From Sporodiniella umbellata (lineage: Eukaryota > Mucoromycota > Mucoromycetes > Mucorales > Rhizopodaceae), in NCBI GenBank assembly GCA_025677835.1, contig JAIXMR010000036.1, positions 1-64,000 on the forward strand: a DNA stretch of 64,000 nt, read 5' to 3'. Made by a program: the position numbers and the translations under genes. The stretch's first letter is position 1; every line of letters begins with the position of its first letter. Shown piece after piece: positions 46,393-58,734 of the stretch. Under the pieces are notes generated by a model, which did not search any database, was not told where the DNA came from, and saw only the letters and a list, made by a program, of their open reading frames with translations.

Positions 46393-48162
46393 ATGTCTGG
46401 TAAAGTTTTGTATATTACTTTTGTGTATCTAGAAATCGAGTATTAACAAAAAAAGAAACCAAACGACTGTCTTTGTTTTGAAAAATAGATCAAAATAACA
46501 CTCCTTCTGGCGTAAGACAACCACAGAAAAAAGAAAGGCTATAGAATAACTTTTTTATTGTATTTTAGATTACTGTTTTACGTAAAAAACTGCAAGGCTA
46601 TGTTGGTTTTGCCAATTTGCCCAACCAAGTCCATCGCAAGTCTGTAAAGAAAGGTTTCGAATTTACTTGCATGGTAGTAGGTAAAAATAAAAAGTGAAAA
46701 GTGTGTTCAAAGCTGACTCTTTTTTTTTTAATCAAAGGTGAATCTGGCTTAGGCAAATCTACTTTGGTCAATACCTTGTTTAATACCCAACTCTATCCAC
46801 CTAAAGAAACTGTGGAATTAACACATGAGACTACACAAACAGTCGAAATCAAATCAATTACTTCAGATATTGAAGAAAATGGTGTGAAATTGAAATTGAC
46901 TGTAGTTGATTCTCCTGGCTTTGGTGATTTTGTTAACAATGAAGAAAGGTACCAAAAAGATTCTACCTCTCCCTTCTTTCTCCTTTTTTTTTTTCTCCTT
47001 TTTTTATTTTTTCCTTACTGAACACACACTTTTATTAGTTGGAAACCCATTTTAGATAATATTGAAGCTCGTTTTGACGCTTATCTTGAACAAGAAAATC
47101 GCGTGAACCGCCGTCGTATGGCTGATAATCGTATCCATGCCTGTATTTATTTTATTGCCCCCACAGGCCATGCGTAAAGATAGGAGAGAGGGGAAGGGTT
47201 GGAGTGTATTCTGTATGCTAAAAAAAAAAAAAAATCTTGTAGATTGAAACCCCTCGATATTGAATTTATGCGTCGTCTTCATACACGGGTCAATTTAATT
47301 CCAGTGATTGCCAAAGCTGATACATTGACGGAAGAAGAAGTGGTTGCTTTCAAAGAACGTATCTTGGCTGACATTGCCTACCATAACATCCAGATCTATC
47401 AAGCACCAGTCTATGAATACGATGACCAAGAAACAATGGCTGAAAATAAAGAAATCATGTCCAAGATTCCTTTTGCTGTTGTAGGCTCAGATAAGGAGTT
47501 TGACATCGAGGGAGGTCACCGTGTAAGAGGTCGTAAATACCCTTGGGGCGTAATTGAGGTAGATAACGAAGAACACTGTGATTTTGTCAAGCTTCGTCAA
47601 ATGTTGATTCGGTAACCCTAAGACTTCATCCTGCACTATCATCTAACGTTTTTCTATCTAGCACACATATGGAAGAACTTAAAGAGTTCACAAACGATGT
47701 TCTATATGAAAACTATCGTACCGAAAAGCTACAAGCCATGGGCATTCAACAGGATCCTTCTGTCTTTAAGGAAGTCAAGTAAGTCTCTCTCTCTCTCTCT
47801 CTCTCTTTCCTTCTTCTAACCCCATTGAATAGCCCTGTTCAAAAGATGGAAGAAGAGCGTTTGGCTCACGAGCAAAAGTTAGCCAAGATGGAAAACGAAA
47901 TGAGATCGGTGTTCCAAGCCAAGGTTCAAGAAAAAGAAGCCAAATTGAAGCAATCAGAAGAAGAGGTAAGCAATCGTATAGATAGAGAGACAGCTAACAT
48001 AACTCCTTGTCATCCTAGTTGTATGCTCGTCATAAGGAAATGAAAGAAGCACTTGAAAAACAGCGTGCAGATCTAGAAGAAAAGAAACGTCGTTTGGAAT
48101 CTGGAAGACCCATGACACCAGAAAAGGCTGCTAAAAAAAAGGGCTTTTCTTTTAACAAATAA
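46393..48162 (+). CDS. CDC3: septin, CDC3/AspB/SEPT7 group
   Basis: GTP-binding filament protein of the cell cortex and septum. Nine exons: 46393-46399, 46489-46511, 46569-46680, 46738-46948, 47039-47173, 47243-47611, 47662-47778, 47833-47965, 48019-48162; 416 aa. The N-terminal part is short, then [20 protein letters not shown], which is the mark of the Cdc3/SEPT7 group. GTPase motifs: GESGLGKS (G1), DSPGFGD (G3), AKAD (G4). The septin unique element [19 protein letters not shown] is intact, and the tail is a coiled coil ([18 protein letters not shown] onward) ending KKKGFSFNK. Exon 1 is 7 nt. The intron before exon 8 has a (TC)n tract. A 19-bp direct repeat spans the stop codon and the start of the 3' UTR. 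Confidence 0.95.
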
Positions 48163-48188
48163 CAATCCTTTTAACAAATAACAATCCT
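48151..48188 (+). repeat. 19-bp direct duplication at septin stop
   Basis: TTTAACAAATAACAATCCT occurs twice head to tail (48151 and 48170). The first copy contains the septin stop codon, so the duplication keeps a second in-register stop in the 3' UTR. Confidence 0.85.
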
Positions 48189-48288
48189 AACAAAACAATA
48201 ATAATAATCAATTAACACACACAAAGATACATATTAACACGCACACACATACACATACACATACACACACATATACACGGTGGTTTTA

Positions 48289-48321
<33 letters not shown>

Positions 48322-48345
48322 TGTGTGTCTACAAACGATGAAATT

Positions 48346-49172
48346 CTATCGATGCAAATAAACACGTCGAGAAGGTAAACCTTGACCTGGGACATCCACA
48401 TAGAAAGTTTTGTATTCCCATTTGTCATTCTTATCCTATACGATGTATGAGAAAAAAACATTGCTTTCCAGGGCTTGTTTTGTTTTCGTTACCTTGACCA
48501 TCTCTAACATAGCCGTTCCTTGACTGAGAGAACCCTCAAGATAGAATCGCATAAACAGATGAGGATGATTGTCGCTATCGTTCACGACTTGAGAAGTCAC
48601 GCGACGATTGCGGCGCCTGCTATTTCGACTAGGTTCACCATGCGCCTGCATGGGTTCACCAATCATTTCCATCAGTGTCTCATGAGCACGCACATGATCC
48701 ACTGCATCAGAAAAGATGCCTGTTGTACTTTGAGAACCAAATAACTCTTTACCAAGATAGTATACAATAGCCGAAGTTAACCCCAAGCCTGCTAAAATGA
48801 TGCCTACATTCAAGCCAAATGCAGAAGCAGCCACCACTATAAACATACTATAAGCGATCTCGTATCCATCTATTCATCTATGTCTAAGCCTACCTTTCTG
48901 AGGTGCGGTTAGATCATTCCATGGCTTGTTGGGTGCTAAACTAGATTTTTGGGTCTTTCTATATTGAACAGGCGCTGAAAACTGTCTAGTGGGTGGATGA
49001 CACTTGGGAACACAGTTCAAAGTACGTTTACTTTTTTTTTATATACGAAAAAAAAAAAGGAGGGTTTATATGACGCGTTTCTTTCAACTTTCCTTTTTTT
49101 TTTTTTTTTTTTTTTCAAAAAAAAAAAAAAAGTACTTTCTTAGTACTAGAGTCACCTTAAATTTCGAAACAT
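48346..49172 (-). CDS. TIM21: mitochondrial translocase subunit Tim21
   Basis: Inner-membrane protein linking the TIM23 translocase with TOM and respiratory complexes. Exons 49156-49172, 48894-48985, 48493-48836 and 48346-48435; 180 aa. The first exon is 17 nt (MFRNL plus two bases), joined over a 170-nt intron to RQFSAPVQYRKTQ, giving an Arg-rich presequence. Then come the family start of the mature part (PWNDLTAPQKVVAA), one membrane helix (LNVGIILAGLGLTSAIVYYL), and the intermembrane-space domain with LFGSQSTTGIFSDAVDHVRA, GEPSRNSRRRNRRV, MRFYLEGSLSQGTAMLEMVK and the end FYVDVPGQGLPSRRVYLHR. Shorter than the yeast protein, mainly at the N-terminus. Tail to tail with the septin. Confidence 0.92.
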
Positions 49173-50080
49173 TGTTCAGTAAATGCGAAGAAGCTAACAA
49201 TGTTCTTTATGCTTTCAACTGTATTTTAAAAAAAGACCCTTTCTTTTTCAAAACCCAGTCACACGATTTTTGTTTTTGGATGATAATCAACCGCCAACCT
49301 ATCGCACTCCTTTTTTTTTACGAGCCAAATAAAAAATGGCGCCTTTGGGTACTCTCCTATAAGCTTAAACAAGTTCTTGTTTGCATAAAACCCCTATATC
49401 AAAGTGCATTTATTTATTTTTTTTTTTTTTTTTACCGGGATTTAGACTGTGTATATAAAAAAAAATAAGCTTTTTATTGTTGTTATTGAATATATACTCG
49501 GGATTATTGAAAAGAAAGTTAACTTTCTCTATAGAATTGAACTATAAAGCCGGACAGACACTTTTTAGGGGTCTTTTTTTGTTTTTTCTGGCTACTAAAA
49601 AGCAATTAAAGAACTTTGTTTTCATAAAATACACACTAGTTTGGCTGATTTTTTACTTTAATCAAGAAACTTTTTTTTTTTTTCTTAATACATACCCTTA
49701 GATCGATTGTTATTACCAAGTTTGTTCTGTAAGCGGACTTATTCTACAACACTGTGTTACTTTGAGCCAAACTGTTACTACCAAAAGTTATTGTTGTAAA
49801 TTAAAGAGTTGATAACAGATAGCAAAGAAGTAGTGAGAGAGAGTAAAAGAGAGAGTGAGAGATCCATCTGTATCGACGTTTTCTTGAAAAAAAAAAACCC
49901 TTAAAAAGAAGGTTTGTTGTATTCTTTATTATTGTAAACTCTCTGACTTTCTGCAACGCCCTCATTATTTGATTTTAGCTTATACCGGGAACCATTAAAG
50001 TATTGGGCTGTGTGTTTGCTTTTCGAGGGGAAGAAGGAAAAACAACAAAAGAAAGAAATAGGTTCAACAAAAAGAAAACG

Positions 50081-50115
<35 letters not shown>

Positions 50116-51649
50116 TAAAAGCGATTTTCAACAACTTTTTTTTTCTTTTTTATAGTCGAACGAAAAGTCATCGATTCAATAAAGCCATAATTGAATAGAT
50201 CAGCTTGAAACTTCCATATTCGTCGTTTCACTGTGAAAACAGATAGTTTACTAAAAATCTTTGGTATATTTTTTTTCTTCCAAGTGATTTTAAGGGCTAG
50301 AAAGTGCTCTAAATAGAAACCCGTACTATCGTATTGGCTCTCTTTCGACTGTATTATTTACGCCCTTTTTTTTTTTTTTTAACTTTTCCCCCTCTTTTTT
50401 TTTCGGTTTTTCTCCTTTCGTTATGTCTGTTGGGTACAGAACCTATATGGTATAAATTATATAGTAGTCACCGATCGATATTAGTACAGGAGCAGTCCAA
50501 GAAGAAAAAAGAGTAGAGAATAACAACAGAATAAAAACAAAACAAAACGGATCAAAGTCAACTGCCAGGTCGTTTTCAACTTTTTTTTTTTTTTTTAATT
50601 TATTTGAATTCTTTTTTTCATTAAGTATTATTGAATGTTTTATTGATTTTTCTTTACCCTTAAGAATTCCTGAGTGGCAATGACTGGGCTCTTTAAAATC
50701 GTGCATAATAATGGCATTTTAGCTGTTAAATAAAACGTTAAATACGATTCATCCAAATTAAGAATAACAATCTTCAATGTTTTTTTTTTCAGCAGAAAGT
50801 TAGAGTTCAAGTACCAAAATCAAACCCAGGGTTCTTTTTTGCTGAATAATTGCAATAAAAAGTGAACGTGTTTCCTCTCATACTTCATTTGAATTAAAGT
50901 TTAAAAAAATTGACATCACTTCTACTTTATGAATTCACTTGAAATGAAAAAAAAAAAAAAAAAAAAAAATACACACTCATTTCTTGTTTATAAAACATCC
51001 TTTTTTTTTTTTTTTTTTTGGTCAAAGAAAATAAAGGCCTTCTTTTTCCATCTCTTTATGCCTCCCCCCCCCTTCTCTGTTTCTTTCACTTTTTTGCTCC
51101 TCTTTTGTCATTGCTCCCCTTTTGTCTTGCTCCTCTGCCTTTTTCTTTTTCACTACCCTTCCCTCTCCCCCCCCCCTTTTTTTTTTTTTTGCTCAATTAC
51201 TTGTGCCTAATAGAATGTCACTAAAATTTAAGGACACTGTTGTTCAAAAGCGGGAAAATAAACTCTGCTTATTACAGGTAGTCTTTAGAAAAAAAATTTA
51301 TTATGCAGCAGCCAAAGGTTCTTTTTTTTAAAAAAAAAAAAAAAAAAAAGAAGGAAACCCTTTACATGATTTTAGTAAAATCAATTGATACACGTAACAA
51401 GAAACTTTGACAGCAGATTGGAACCCTAATTGAAACGGCTCTAAAGGATATCATACTTTAAAGCACACTACATAAATATGCTCGTGCTTTCGTGTAAAAA
51501 TATTTTTTAATTTACCAAGAATGTAAAGCTTGAGGGATAGCCATTTTAATTAAAAAAAAAAGGCAGAAAAAAGGCAGAGAGCGAGTGAATGAGTGAGTGA
51601 GTGAGAGGGAAGGTGAGAGCGAGAGATATTCAGAGAAATAAGGAGAAAG

Positions 51650-51701
<52 letters not shown>

Positions 51702-52614
51702 ACAGTAAAGTTTAAACAAGGATGAGTACTAAAAGGCAGTTGCCTTTTATTATCAGTTTTATTATTATGATTCAGTTAATTTTTTTCATATAGAACGCCC
51801 CTTTCATTCTTGCTGCTCCTTAGGTACCCCTTTCTCTCTTTTGTTTGACCTTGTTCTTTTGACTTGCTCTTTTACATGCACTACTACTATTCTGATCTCC
51901 CCCGTGGCAAAGGAACAAAAATAGGCTGTGTGTGTGTCGATTGGCCATGAGTGTGCTGAATTCGTTTTATGTATACTAAAGCCATACAATACCTCTTTTG
52001 TTTATTCGATTGTAGTTTTATTTCTACAGATCTGCCCTTCTAAGCGAGAAGTGTTGTTTTAATCAGATGCCATGTTGTCTTTTTGATCTTGCTGTTGTAT
52101 TATCTTTTAATCTTGATCAAGCCTAGCCTACAACGCGTACGGTCGGTGATCGTATTGTACGTGTCTAATCTGTGTATGAAATATCCGTTTTAGCGTCTGC
52201 TTGTCACTTTTTTCATTAGAACCTTTTACATTGAAGATCTCCTATATCTATAAGTACAATGCATTATGAAAGGGGAGCTCAATGGACCCCTTCCGATGAA
52301 TTCTATAACCTATTCGTTGACTATAAACAATAAAGAAAGGCAGATAGTATGTATCGAGGTGTATGTGTGTGTAAAAAAAAGTGATCATTTAGCAAATAAC
52401 AATCTGGATTATTGTTTTGGTGCCCAAAAAAAAAAAAAAAAAAAAAAAAGTGTATACTTTCTTCTGTCTCCTTGCTTTGGAATTTAAACTATAACTTTCT
52501 TTTTCCCTCTTTGCCTCTATTATCTGTAATAGTCGTTCACTTTATCTCTATACTCCTCTCTTTTTTTTTTTTTTTTTTTTTTTTGGTTCCGCGATGCCTT
52601 GAGTCTTGCCCCTC

Positions 52615-52656
<42 letters not shown>

Positions 52657-52837
52657 GTTTTTTATTACTACGTACACCCTTTTATTTGGGTGCGGTGAGT
52701 TTTCATGATCTTTTTGACATATTTCTGATCTGCCAGATCAACCCCCTTTCTTCTTCTAATGTTCTCTCTTTCTATGTCCCTTTTTCCCCTAAAGTACACT
52801 TTCCTTTTTTTTTTCCCGGATCTTTTTATTCATTTCC

Positions 52838-52868
<31 letters not shown>

Positions 52869-53027
52869 TATAAACCAAGGACCTAAATAAGTTGAATTTT
52901 TATTAAATCAATTTTCTTTTTTTTTTTTTTTTCTTGAAAAAAAAAAGTCTCTTTATATACATTTTTTTGTTCATTCTTTAGCCATCTTTTGATTAATTTA
53001 ATTATATCAGCCAATACATATAAAAAA
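49173..53027. promoter_or_regulatory. long upstream region of homeobox gene
   Basis: 3.9 kb without a supported gene. It is dense in homopolymers (for example 50080-50110 A, 52570-52584 T, 52617-52655 A) and in C/T-rich blocks with C runs (about 51060-51180 and 52480-52580). A (GA)n tract lies at about 51655-51698 and an AACCCTAATT word at 51422. Long pyrimidine-rich leaders are usual before fungal regulatory genes, so I read at least the right half as promoter and 5' UTR; the rest is undetermined. Confidence 0.4.
51655..51698. repeat. (GA)n microsatellite
   Basis: About 44 bp of near-perfect GA dinucleotides following a degenerate GAGT/GAGA-rich stretch. Confidence 0.9.
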
Positions 53028-53999
53028 ATGACACCTGATTTATTGATGCAACCTTTTGAACAATCGTTCACCGCCTTGCCAACCAACGGTTACTACAACA
53101 ATAATTCGGTGATGATGGGACCCGACAACTATATGCTTGGATACAATATGCCAGTGGAGAACCTCGATTTCCGACCTACGTTTTATAATCCATTTGAGAT
53201 CAAGCACAGACGTCGTACTTCTCGCGCTCAACTTAAAATCCTCGAAGAATCCTTTTCAGACAACCCAAAGCCCAATGCAACTGTCCGTCGGATTCTGGCC
53301 CAGCAGCTGGATATGACGCCACGTGGGGTTCAGATCTGGTTTCAGAACCGTCGAGCCAAAGCAAAGTTGCTGAGACGCAAGTCTTCACTCCAGACTGAGA
53401 CCCATTTGATCCATTCACCCAGTGCATCTCCCAAGAACATGGATGCCAGATCGATTGCCACCGCGGCTGCTGCCTCGTGTATCTTTGATAGCTGTTCGCC
53501 CGAGTGCAACAAGAAAGAGCTGAGCAAAGACCGATTCCCTCAGTGCGAACGATCTGAAGAATGGTCCAAGTATCCTCTTCATCCTCTGGCTCCTGTGATT
53601 GAAGAGCAACCCCAGGGTTTCCAGAGTATGAGCCCAGAAGACTGGCGAAGACGCTCATGTCCATCGCTTCACAACAAGAACTTTACACGTTATGAACTCA
53701 TGTGGTCTCCCGAATATTACCCTCACCCTAGCCGACGTATGACAGCCGATCAAGTCTATCCCATCGAATCCTCATCCGACGTCTCTCGAAACCCCTTTGC
53801 CTACAACGATTCTCAATGGAGTGGCTCGTCTCCTTCTTCTGTAGACCTCTTTCAAACATTCAATTACTCTCCCATCTCACAACAAATGACACCCAAGCTG
53901 TCCACAGGCTCTCCTATCTCTATCGAAGGCGGCTATTACGATTCTTCCTGCTATGATCTCATGTTATCCTCTTCCTCTTCACCTGCTCCTATGTTATAA
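53028..53999 (+). CDS. homeobox transcription factor, 323 aa
   Basis: DNA-binding regulator. I start at MTPDLLMQPF, whose ATG follows a tract of A; an ATG 13 codons upstream in an AT-rich stretch adds no conserved sequence. The homeodomain spans about residues 59-118: HRRRTSRAQLKILEESF in helix 1, RRILAQQLDMTPRGVQIW into the recognition helix, and VQIWFQNRRAKAKLLRRK, with the invariant W, F, N and R. The N-terminal 50 residues are Asn/Tyr/Met-rich; the C-terminal 200 residues are Ser/Pro-rich and probably an activation region. Single exon. Fungal homeodomain proteins of this plain type act in phosphate, development or mating control; which one cannot be told. Confidence 0.92.
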   Translation: MTPDLLMQPFEQSFTALPTNGYYNNNSVMMGPDNYMLGYNMPVENLDFRPTFYNPFEIKHRRRTSRAQLKILEESFSDNPKPNATVRRILAQQLDMTPRGVQIWFQNRRAKAKLLRRKSSLQTETHLIHSPSASPKNMDARSIATAAAASCIFDSCSPECNKKELSKDRFPQCERSEEWSKYPLHPLAPVIEEQPQGFQSMSPEDWRRRSCPSLHNKNFTRYELMWSPEYYPHPSRRMTADQVYPIESSSDVSRNPFAYNDSQWSGSSPSSVDLFQTFNYSPISQQMTPKLSTGSPISIEGGYYDSSCYDLMLSSSSSPAPML

Positions 54000-54238
54000 A
54001 ACTACATCTCTCAGCATATCTATCTAAATACTTTTACATACATCTATCCCCTACAAAAGTAAAAAAAAAAAAAAAAAAAAAAAGGGGGAAAAACTGTCAT
54101 AAACCCACCCCTCTCTTTCAAAAGCAAAAACAAACAAAAAATTAATTCATTTATTCAAGCCCTTGATCATTTCCATACCCACTCTTACCACATATATATA
54201 TATATATATATATATATCTATCTATATATATTCAAAAC

Positions 54239-54274
<36 letters not shown>

Positions 54275-55523
54275 ACACTCATCCCCCCCCTTCCCCTTTT
54301 CTTCACGTATGCCTTTTCCCTGTTGCTTTCTTCATTTTTTTTTTTTTTTTTTCCTTCTTTCTGCATTTTCATTATAGCATTCTCATGTTAATTATATGTC
54401 TTTCTCTCTCTTTTTTTTTTTTTTTTTTGTGTGTATATGCTTTTATTCTCTTTTTTTTTTTTTTTAAACAAAAAAAAAAAAAAGTATTAATATTCCCTTC
54501 TCCCCCTCCTCCTCTCCCCTTTTTCTACCTTTTTTTTTTTTTTTTTTAATTGTGCTTATCCTCTTTTGTGTGCTTAAAAAGAAAAGAAATGAAAAAAAAA
54601 AAAAAAAAAAAGTTAAATAAACAATCTTAATAACAATATCAGTATTCTTTTCATATCATTGTTTTGTTGAAATGGCATTTAGGGTTTCTTTTCTGAAACT
54701 AAGCCTTATCACCTTTTCGTGCTCTCTCTTCCGTCTACTTTTTAATGCAATGTGTCAAAAGGAGAAAGGCTGTAAAAATCTACGGAAAAAGTCTCTACCC
54801 AATCTTTGAAAAAAAAAAAAAAAAAAAAAAAGGGAGATATACACACTTGTATCGACATATTTTACATATGAGTGGTCTGTTGTATTTAGAGCCTACAGGC
54901 AAACTGAAAGGAGAGAGGGCAAAGTAGTCAAGTTTTTTCTTTCTATCTATCTATCTATCTATAGAATCAGTCCATGTCTTCTGTATGGATCTAATCCATA
55001 GAAAGTTGTAGAAAATAAAACTTTCAAACATCAATTTTCGTGTTGATGTTGGCATAAAAAAAAGTTACGATTACTATTTGTTACTATTTTCTAATGGGCT
55101 ATCCAATCATAAAACTTGAGGCAATGGAAAACAAAAGAAGCTTTTTTATTATTATTTAAATATATATACATGGAAAGAAAATAGAGACGAGACCTTTTTG
55201 CTCCCTGTCTCTGTAAAGAAGCTTGTTTTGTTCTTGATTCCAGTGACAGAGAACATCTTTCTCTTTCGGCTTTCTCTCAATTAACATTTACGTAGTCTTG
55301 AACCCAGAAAAAAAAAAAAAAAAAAAAAAAAAACTGGTTTTAGCTTGTCTTTACATAGTTTGGTATCAGATTGATTAACTTTAATCTTTAGCGTTTGTCT
55401 TGTTTTGTTATTTTTTTCCATATCCATTTTTTTTTTTTTTTTTTTTTTTTTGGGGTAAGAAGATCAAACAATCAAGACGGGGACTTACACTAATCTTGGA
55501 AATTTTTATTATAGTCTGTGCTT

Positions 55524-55559
<36 letters not shown>

Positions 55560-57149
55560 GTTCTATCAATGTCTGTTTTTTTTTTAACGTTCTATCAATG
55601 TCTGTTTTTATTTTAACGTTCTATCAATGTCTGTTTTTATTTTTATTTTTCGCTCGAGACCGCTGCTGTAAAAGAAGTCCAAGTGTACTTCTGGGATTTG
55701 TGACAGGTAATAACATCTCTTGTTTTGAGACTTGTCCTGTAAAGACAAAAACGTAATCATGATCGCAGCCAGTCGTGTTCTTGTCCTACATAAAAGATAG
55801 ACAACTGTCGATAGTCGCTTAAAGTTGAATGACTTTGGCGACCCAGATTCAGAATCAGAATAGAATGCCTGTATTAGGTTGCTCAACTAAGTGTCTTTGT
55901 GTTTAAAAAAGAAAAAGAAGAATACTATCGACTTATCCTTCTCACTATCTGTTTGTTTGCTCCATTTGGAGAGAAGGAGTTTTGATGGCTATTGAGTTTT
56001 AAGCTTTTCTTGGAAGATCCATTTATCTAAAATAAGTTTGTATCTTATTTCTAGCGTGTTTTTTTTTTTTTTTTTTTTTTTTTTTTTCAGACTTGTTATA
56101 GATGTATTAAACAAGCGCACTTTTGTTTTTTTGAAAGATTGAAAATAAAAAAATGAATGTATATTTTTCATTTTATTTTAAATATACATAAAAGATAAAT
56201 GAAATAATATAGAAAAGCACAGTTCACTTCAAAAGCCCAAATACAATGATTCTCTAGGTAGCACATGTCCTTTTATATCTGTAATTTATTACTTGATCAT
56301 GACGAAAAAAAAAAAAAAAAAAGTAAAAAAAAAAAAAAAAAAAAAGGCTTTTCCAAAAAAGTAACCGGTGCGGATCAAGAGTGCAAAAGAAAAAAAAAAA
56401 AAAAAAAAAAGACGTGGTCATAGAAGGAATACCTTTAATCTATCTACTTATCGAGAGACCCTCTTGATGCTCTCTTTTGTCTATCTATCAAAACATCTCA
56501 TCAGAACAAAAGCCAGACTACTAAAAACATACGATGAATCAAAAACAGAATATGTCAAGATGTTTGTCAACCAAAGCTCAAAAGGACTTTTTTCTCAAAA
56601 CAGGTTTTTTCATTTAACAGAACGGCCAATCATTTTATCATTTAGTTTCGGAAAAACTGGGGGGGGGTTTGTTAAAAAACACTGAATCATTTGTCATAAG
56701 CAGAGCTGCAACACGGTTTTTGGGCTTTAAAAGAAAAATAGAAAAAGAAAAAATAGAAAAAGAAAAGCACAGTAAAAGAAAAAATAGAAAAAGAACGATA
56801 AAAAGCGTTGTTTTTTTTTTTTTTTTTTTTTTTTTGTAGCAAGAAGAATTGTTCGTTTTCACAACAAATGCGTTGATAGAGAACACGCTAACCTGAGCTG
56901 ATAGAATGGCATAAAAAAAAAAAAACACGCCTTTTGATTGGAACGACTGTCTATATTTCTGTCAACAAATCATTATCAGACTGCTTCTTGACATTCTTGT
57001 GTTACAGTCCCCAGGGCGTCCGCTCGTCTTACGCTCAGCAGCCAAGCGTTTGGTCTACAAGAAAGAGTCATCAACAGGCGTGTTCTTAAGTCGCAGTACC
57101 CTCTCTAGACCCACATTTTACAGAAACAGAGGCTTAGAGGACGGTTTAA

Positions 57150-57181
<32 letters not shown>

Positions 57182-57275
57182 GGAAGGGAAGCGATGACAA
57201 CATCGCAAGGCATGTTTGTATGACATAATCAGAAATGGCACTTTAAAAGCATACGGTGATTTGTAAAATAAAACC

Positions 57276-57307
<32 letters not shown>

Positions 57308-57480
57308 CGAAAAAAAAAAAAAGTGACATGTTCTTTGTAAGGAAACCAGCTTCAGAAAGCTATGGATTGTAAAGAAAAGGCGTGGTTGACTCCATTTTAA
57401 AATCAAGAGTTTAGAACCACAAGTCTAAATTGAATGTCCGTGACCTGTTACTTGAATGGTTGTGGCGTTTATGTCACCAA
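54000..57480. other. homopolymer-rich region, no supported gene
   Basis: Contains TA/CTAT microsatellites (about 54192-54230 and 54943-54961), many A and T runs of 15-30 bp, a G9 run near 56660 and a G10 run at 57174-57183. A possible spliced exon on the minus strand around 55640-55880 (AFYSDSESGSPKSFNFKRL, and DKSQNKRCYYLSQIPEVHLD after a tttacag acceptor) has protein-like composition, but I could not find a start or close a frame. Confidence 0.4.
55557..55643. repeat. 29-bp tandem repeat, three copies
   Basis: The core AAYGTTCTATCAATGTCTG begins at 55557, 55586 and 55615, each followed by a T-rich spacer, giving an exact 29-bp period. Copy 1 differs from copies 2 and 3 by one base in the core (T for C). 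Confidence 0.9.
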
Positions 57481-57899
57481 GTTCTTAGGTAGAGCGTTCC
57501 TTGGGGAATAAGACACACGACGGTTCATAGACTAGGCTTTTGTATACAGCCTCTCTGGCCTGAAAAAAAAAAAAAAATACACGAAAGCAACATGCCTTGT
57601 TCATCCAACAGACTCGGATCGTTGACAAATAAACAATGAGAGTCTCAACCCAAACGTTGGTTATTGGAAACCAAAATGATTGGAATAATCGGTGCATGGA
57701 TGAAAACAAAAGCAGTCAAAGTTACTTTATTGATAACAGGCAATTGAGCCATGAATAAACCAACATGTTGTTCAATCCAAGAAAATGCGATTCCAAAGTA
57801 CTTGTCATGAAAAAAGACTTGTAAGTGTTGTTTGAATAGAAAAAAAAAAAAAAAAAAAAGATTCACGCTGATCATCACAACGCATAGCTGAAAACTATG

Positions 57900-57945
<46 letters not shown>

Positions 57946-58734
57946 GGAGGTATTGATATCCTTACTGATTGGGTGTTCTTCACGAGGATCAAGCGTCTTT
58001 TGTTGTTGTTGGTGGTGGTGGTGGTGGATGAAGGAGGTGTTTGTTGCTCTATAGACTGAATGAATCTATTGTTTCGTTCTGTTACCGAGACTTGTCATAC
58101 CACCTATGTCGATTTACTCAATAGAACGGGAACTTCTTTTTTTAGTCAGAAGGATAACTGCAAATGTTGATCTGATTCTCCTATTCACTTTCTCTTTTGC
58201 CAAAACTCAACGTTCTCAGGGGAGGGGGGAGGGGGTTCAATCTGTTTTTATAAATAGTATTGTTCTATGTAATAGAACGACCAAGAAAAAAAAGAAGCCA
58301 CTCCTTAAAAAAAAAAAAACAGTACATGGATAAGGCGAGAGAGTCAAGGTCTAGTTTCAAAAAAGTGATTTTAGCCTGGTTTTAACTTTATTTTTTTGAA
58401 AACACATTGACCACCCAAAAGAATACTATAGAAAGTGATAAGGAGGATAAATACGAATAGGGACCAAAAGGTATTTGCTGAGATACGTTAGACAGCGATT
58501 TTGGAAATTAGCTTATACATTGAGTGGGCTGTGCTGTGTTTAGTGTAATGAATACCTTCTTGATCGCTTTCCGAATTGAGTAGATTGTGATACACCTCTC
58601 AGTGATGGCTTTGACTACCTGTTCAATGGCTAGTTCCAATGTTACACGTGTTTTGAGTCTATTTATATATATGTGTGTGTTTATACAAAAAAAAAATAAA
58701 ATAAAATAAAAAACGTTACGCGTGCCTTTCATGG
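57481..58734. other. possible coding islands, unresolved
   Basis: On the minus strand, 57645-57838 reads FFHDKYFGIAFSWIEQHVGL and FIHAPIIPIILVSNNQ, and 57965-58070 reads RFIQSIEQQTPPSS with a poly-Thr/Asn run ahead of a gtaagg donor. A third island (about 57487-57560) follows a tttttcag acceptor. Phases of the first two do not match at the sites I see, so no gene model is offered. An A36-G10 homopolymer junction lies at 57902-57947. Confidence 0.3.

Noticed and set aside
54163..54549. 128-codon plus-strand open frame
   Set aside because: It consists almost wholly of microsatellite and homopolymer codons (Ile/Tyr, Lys, Phe runs).
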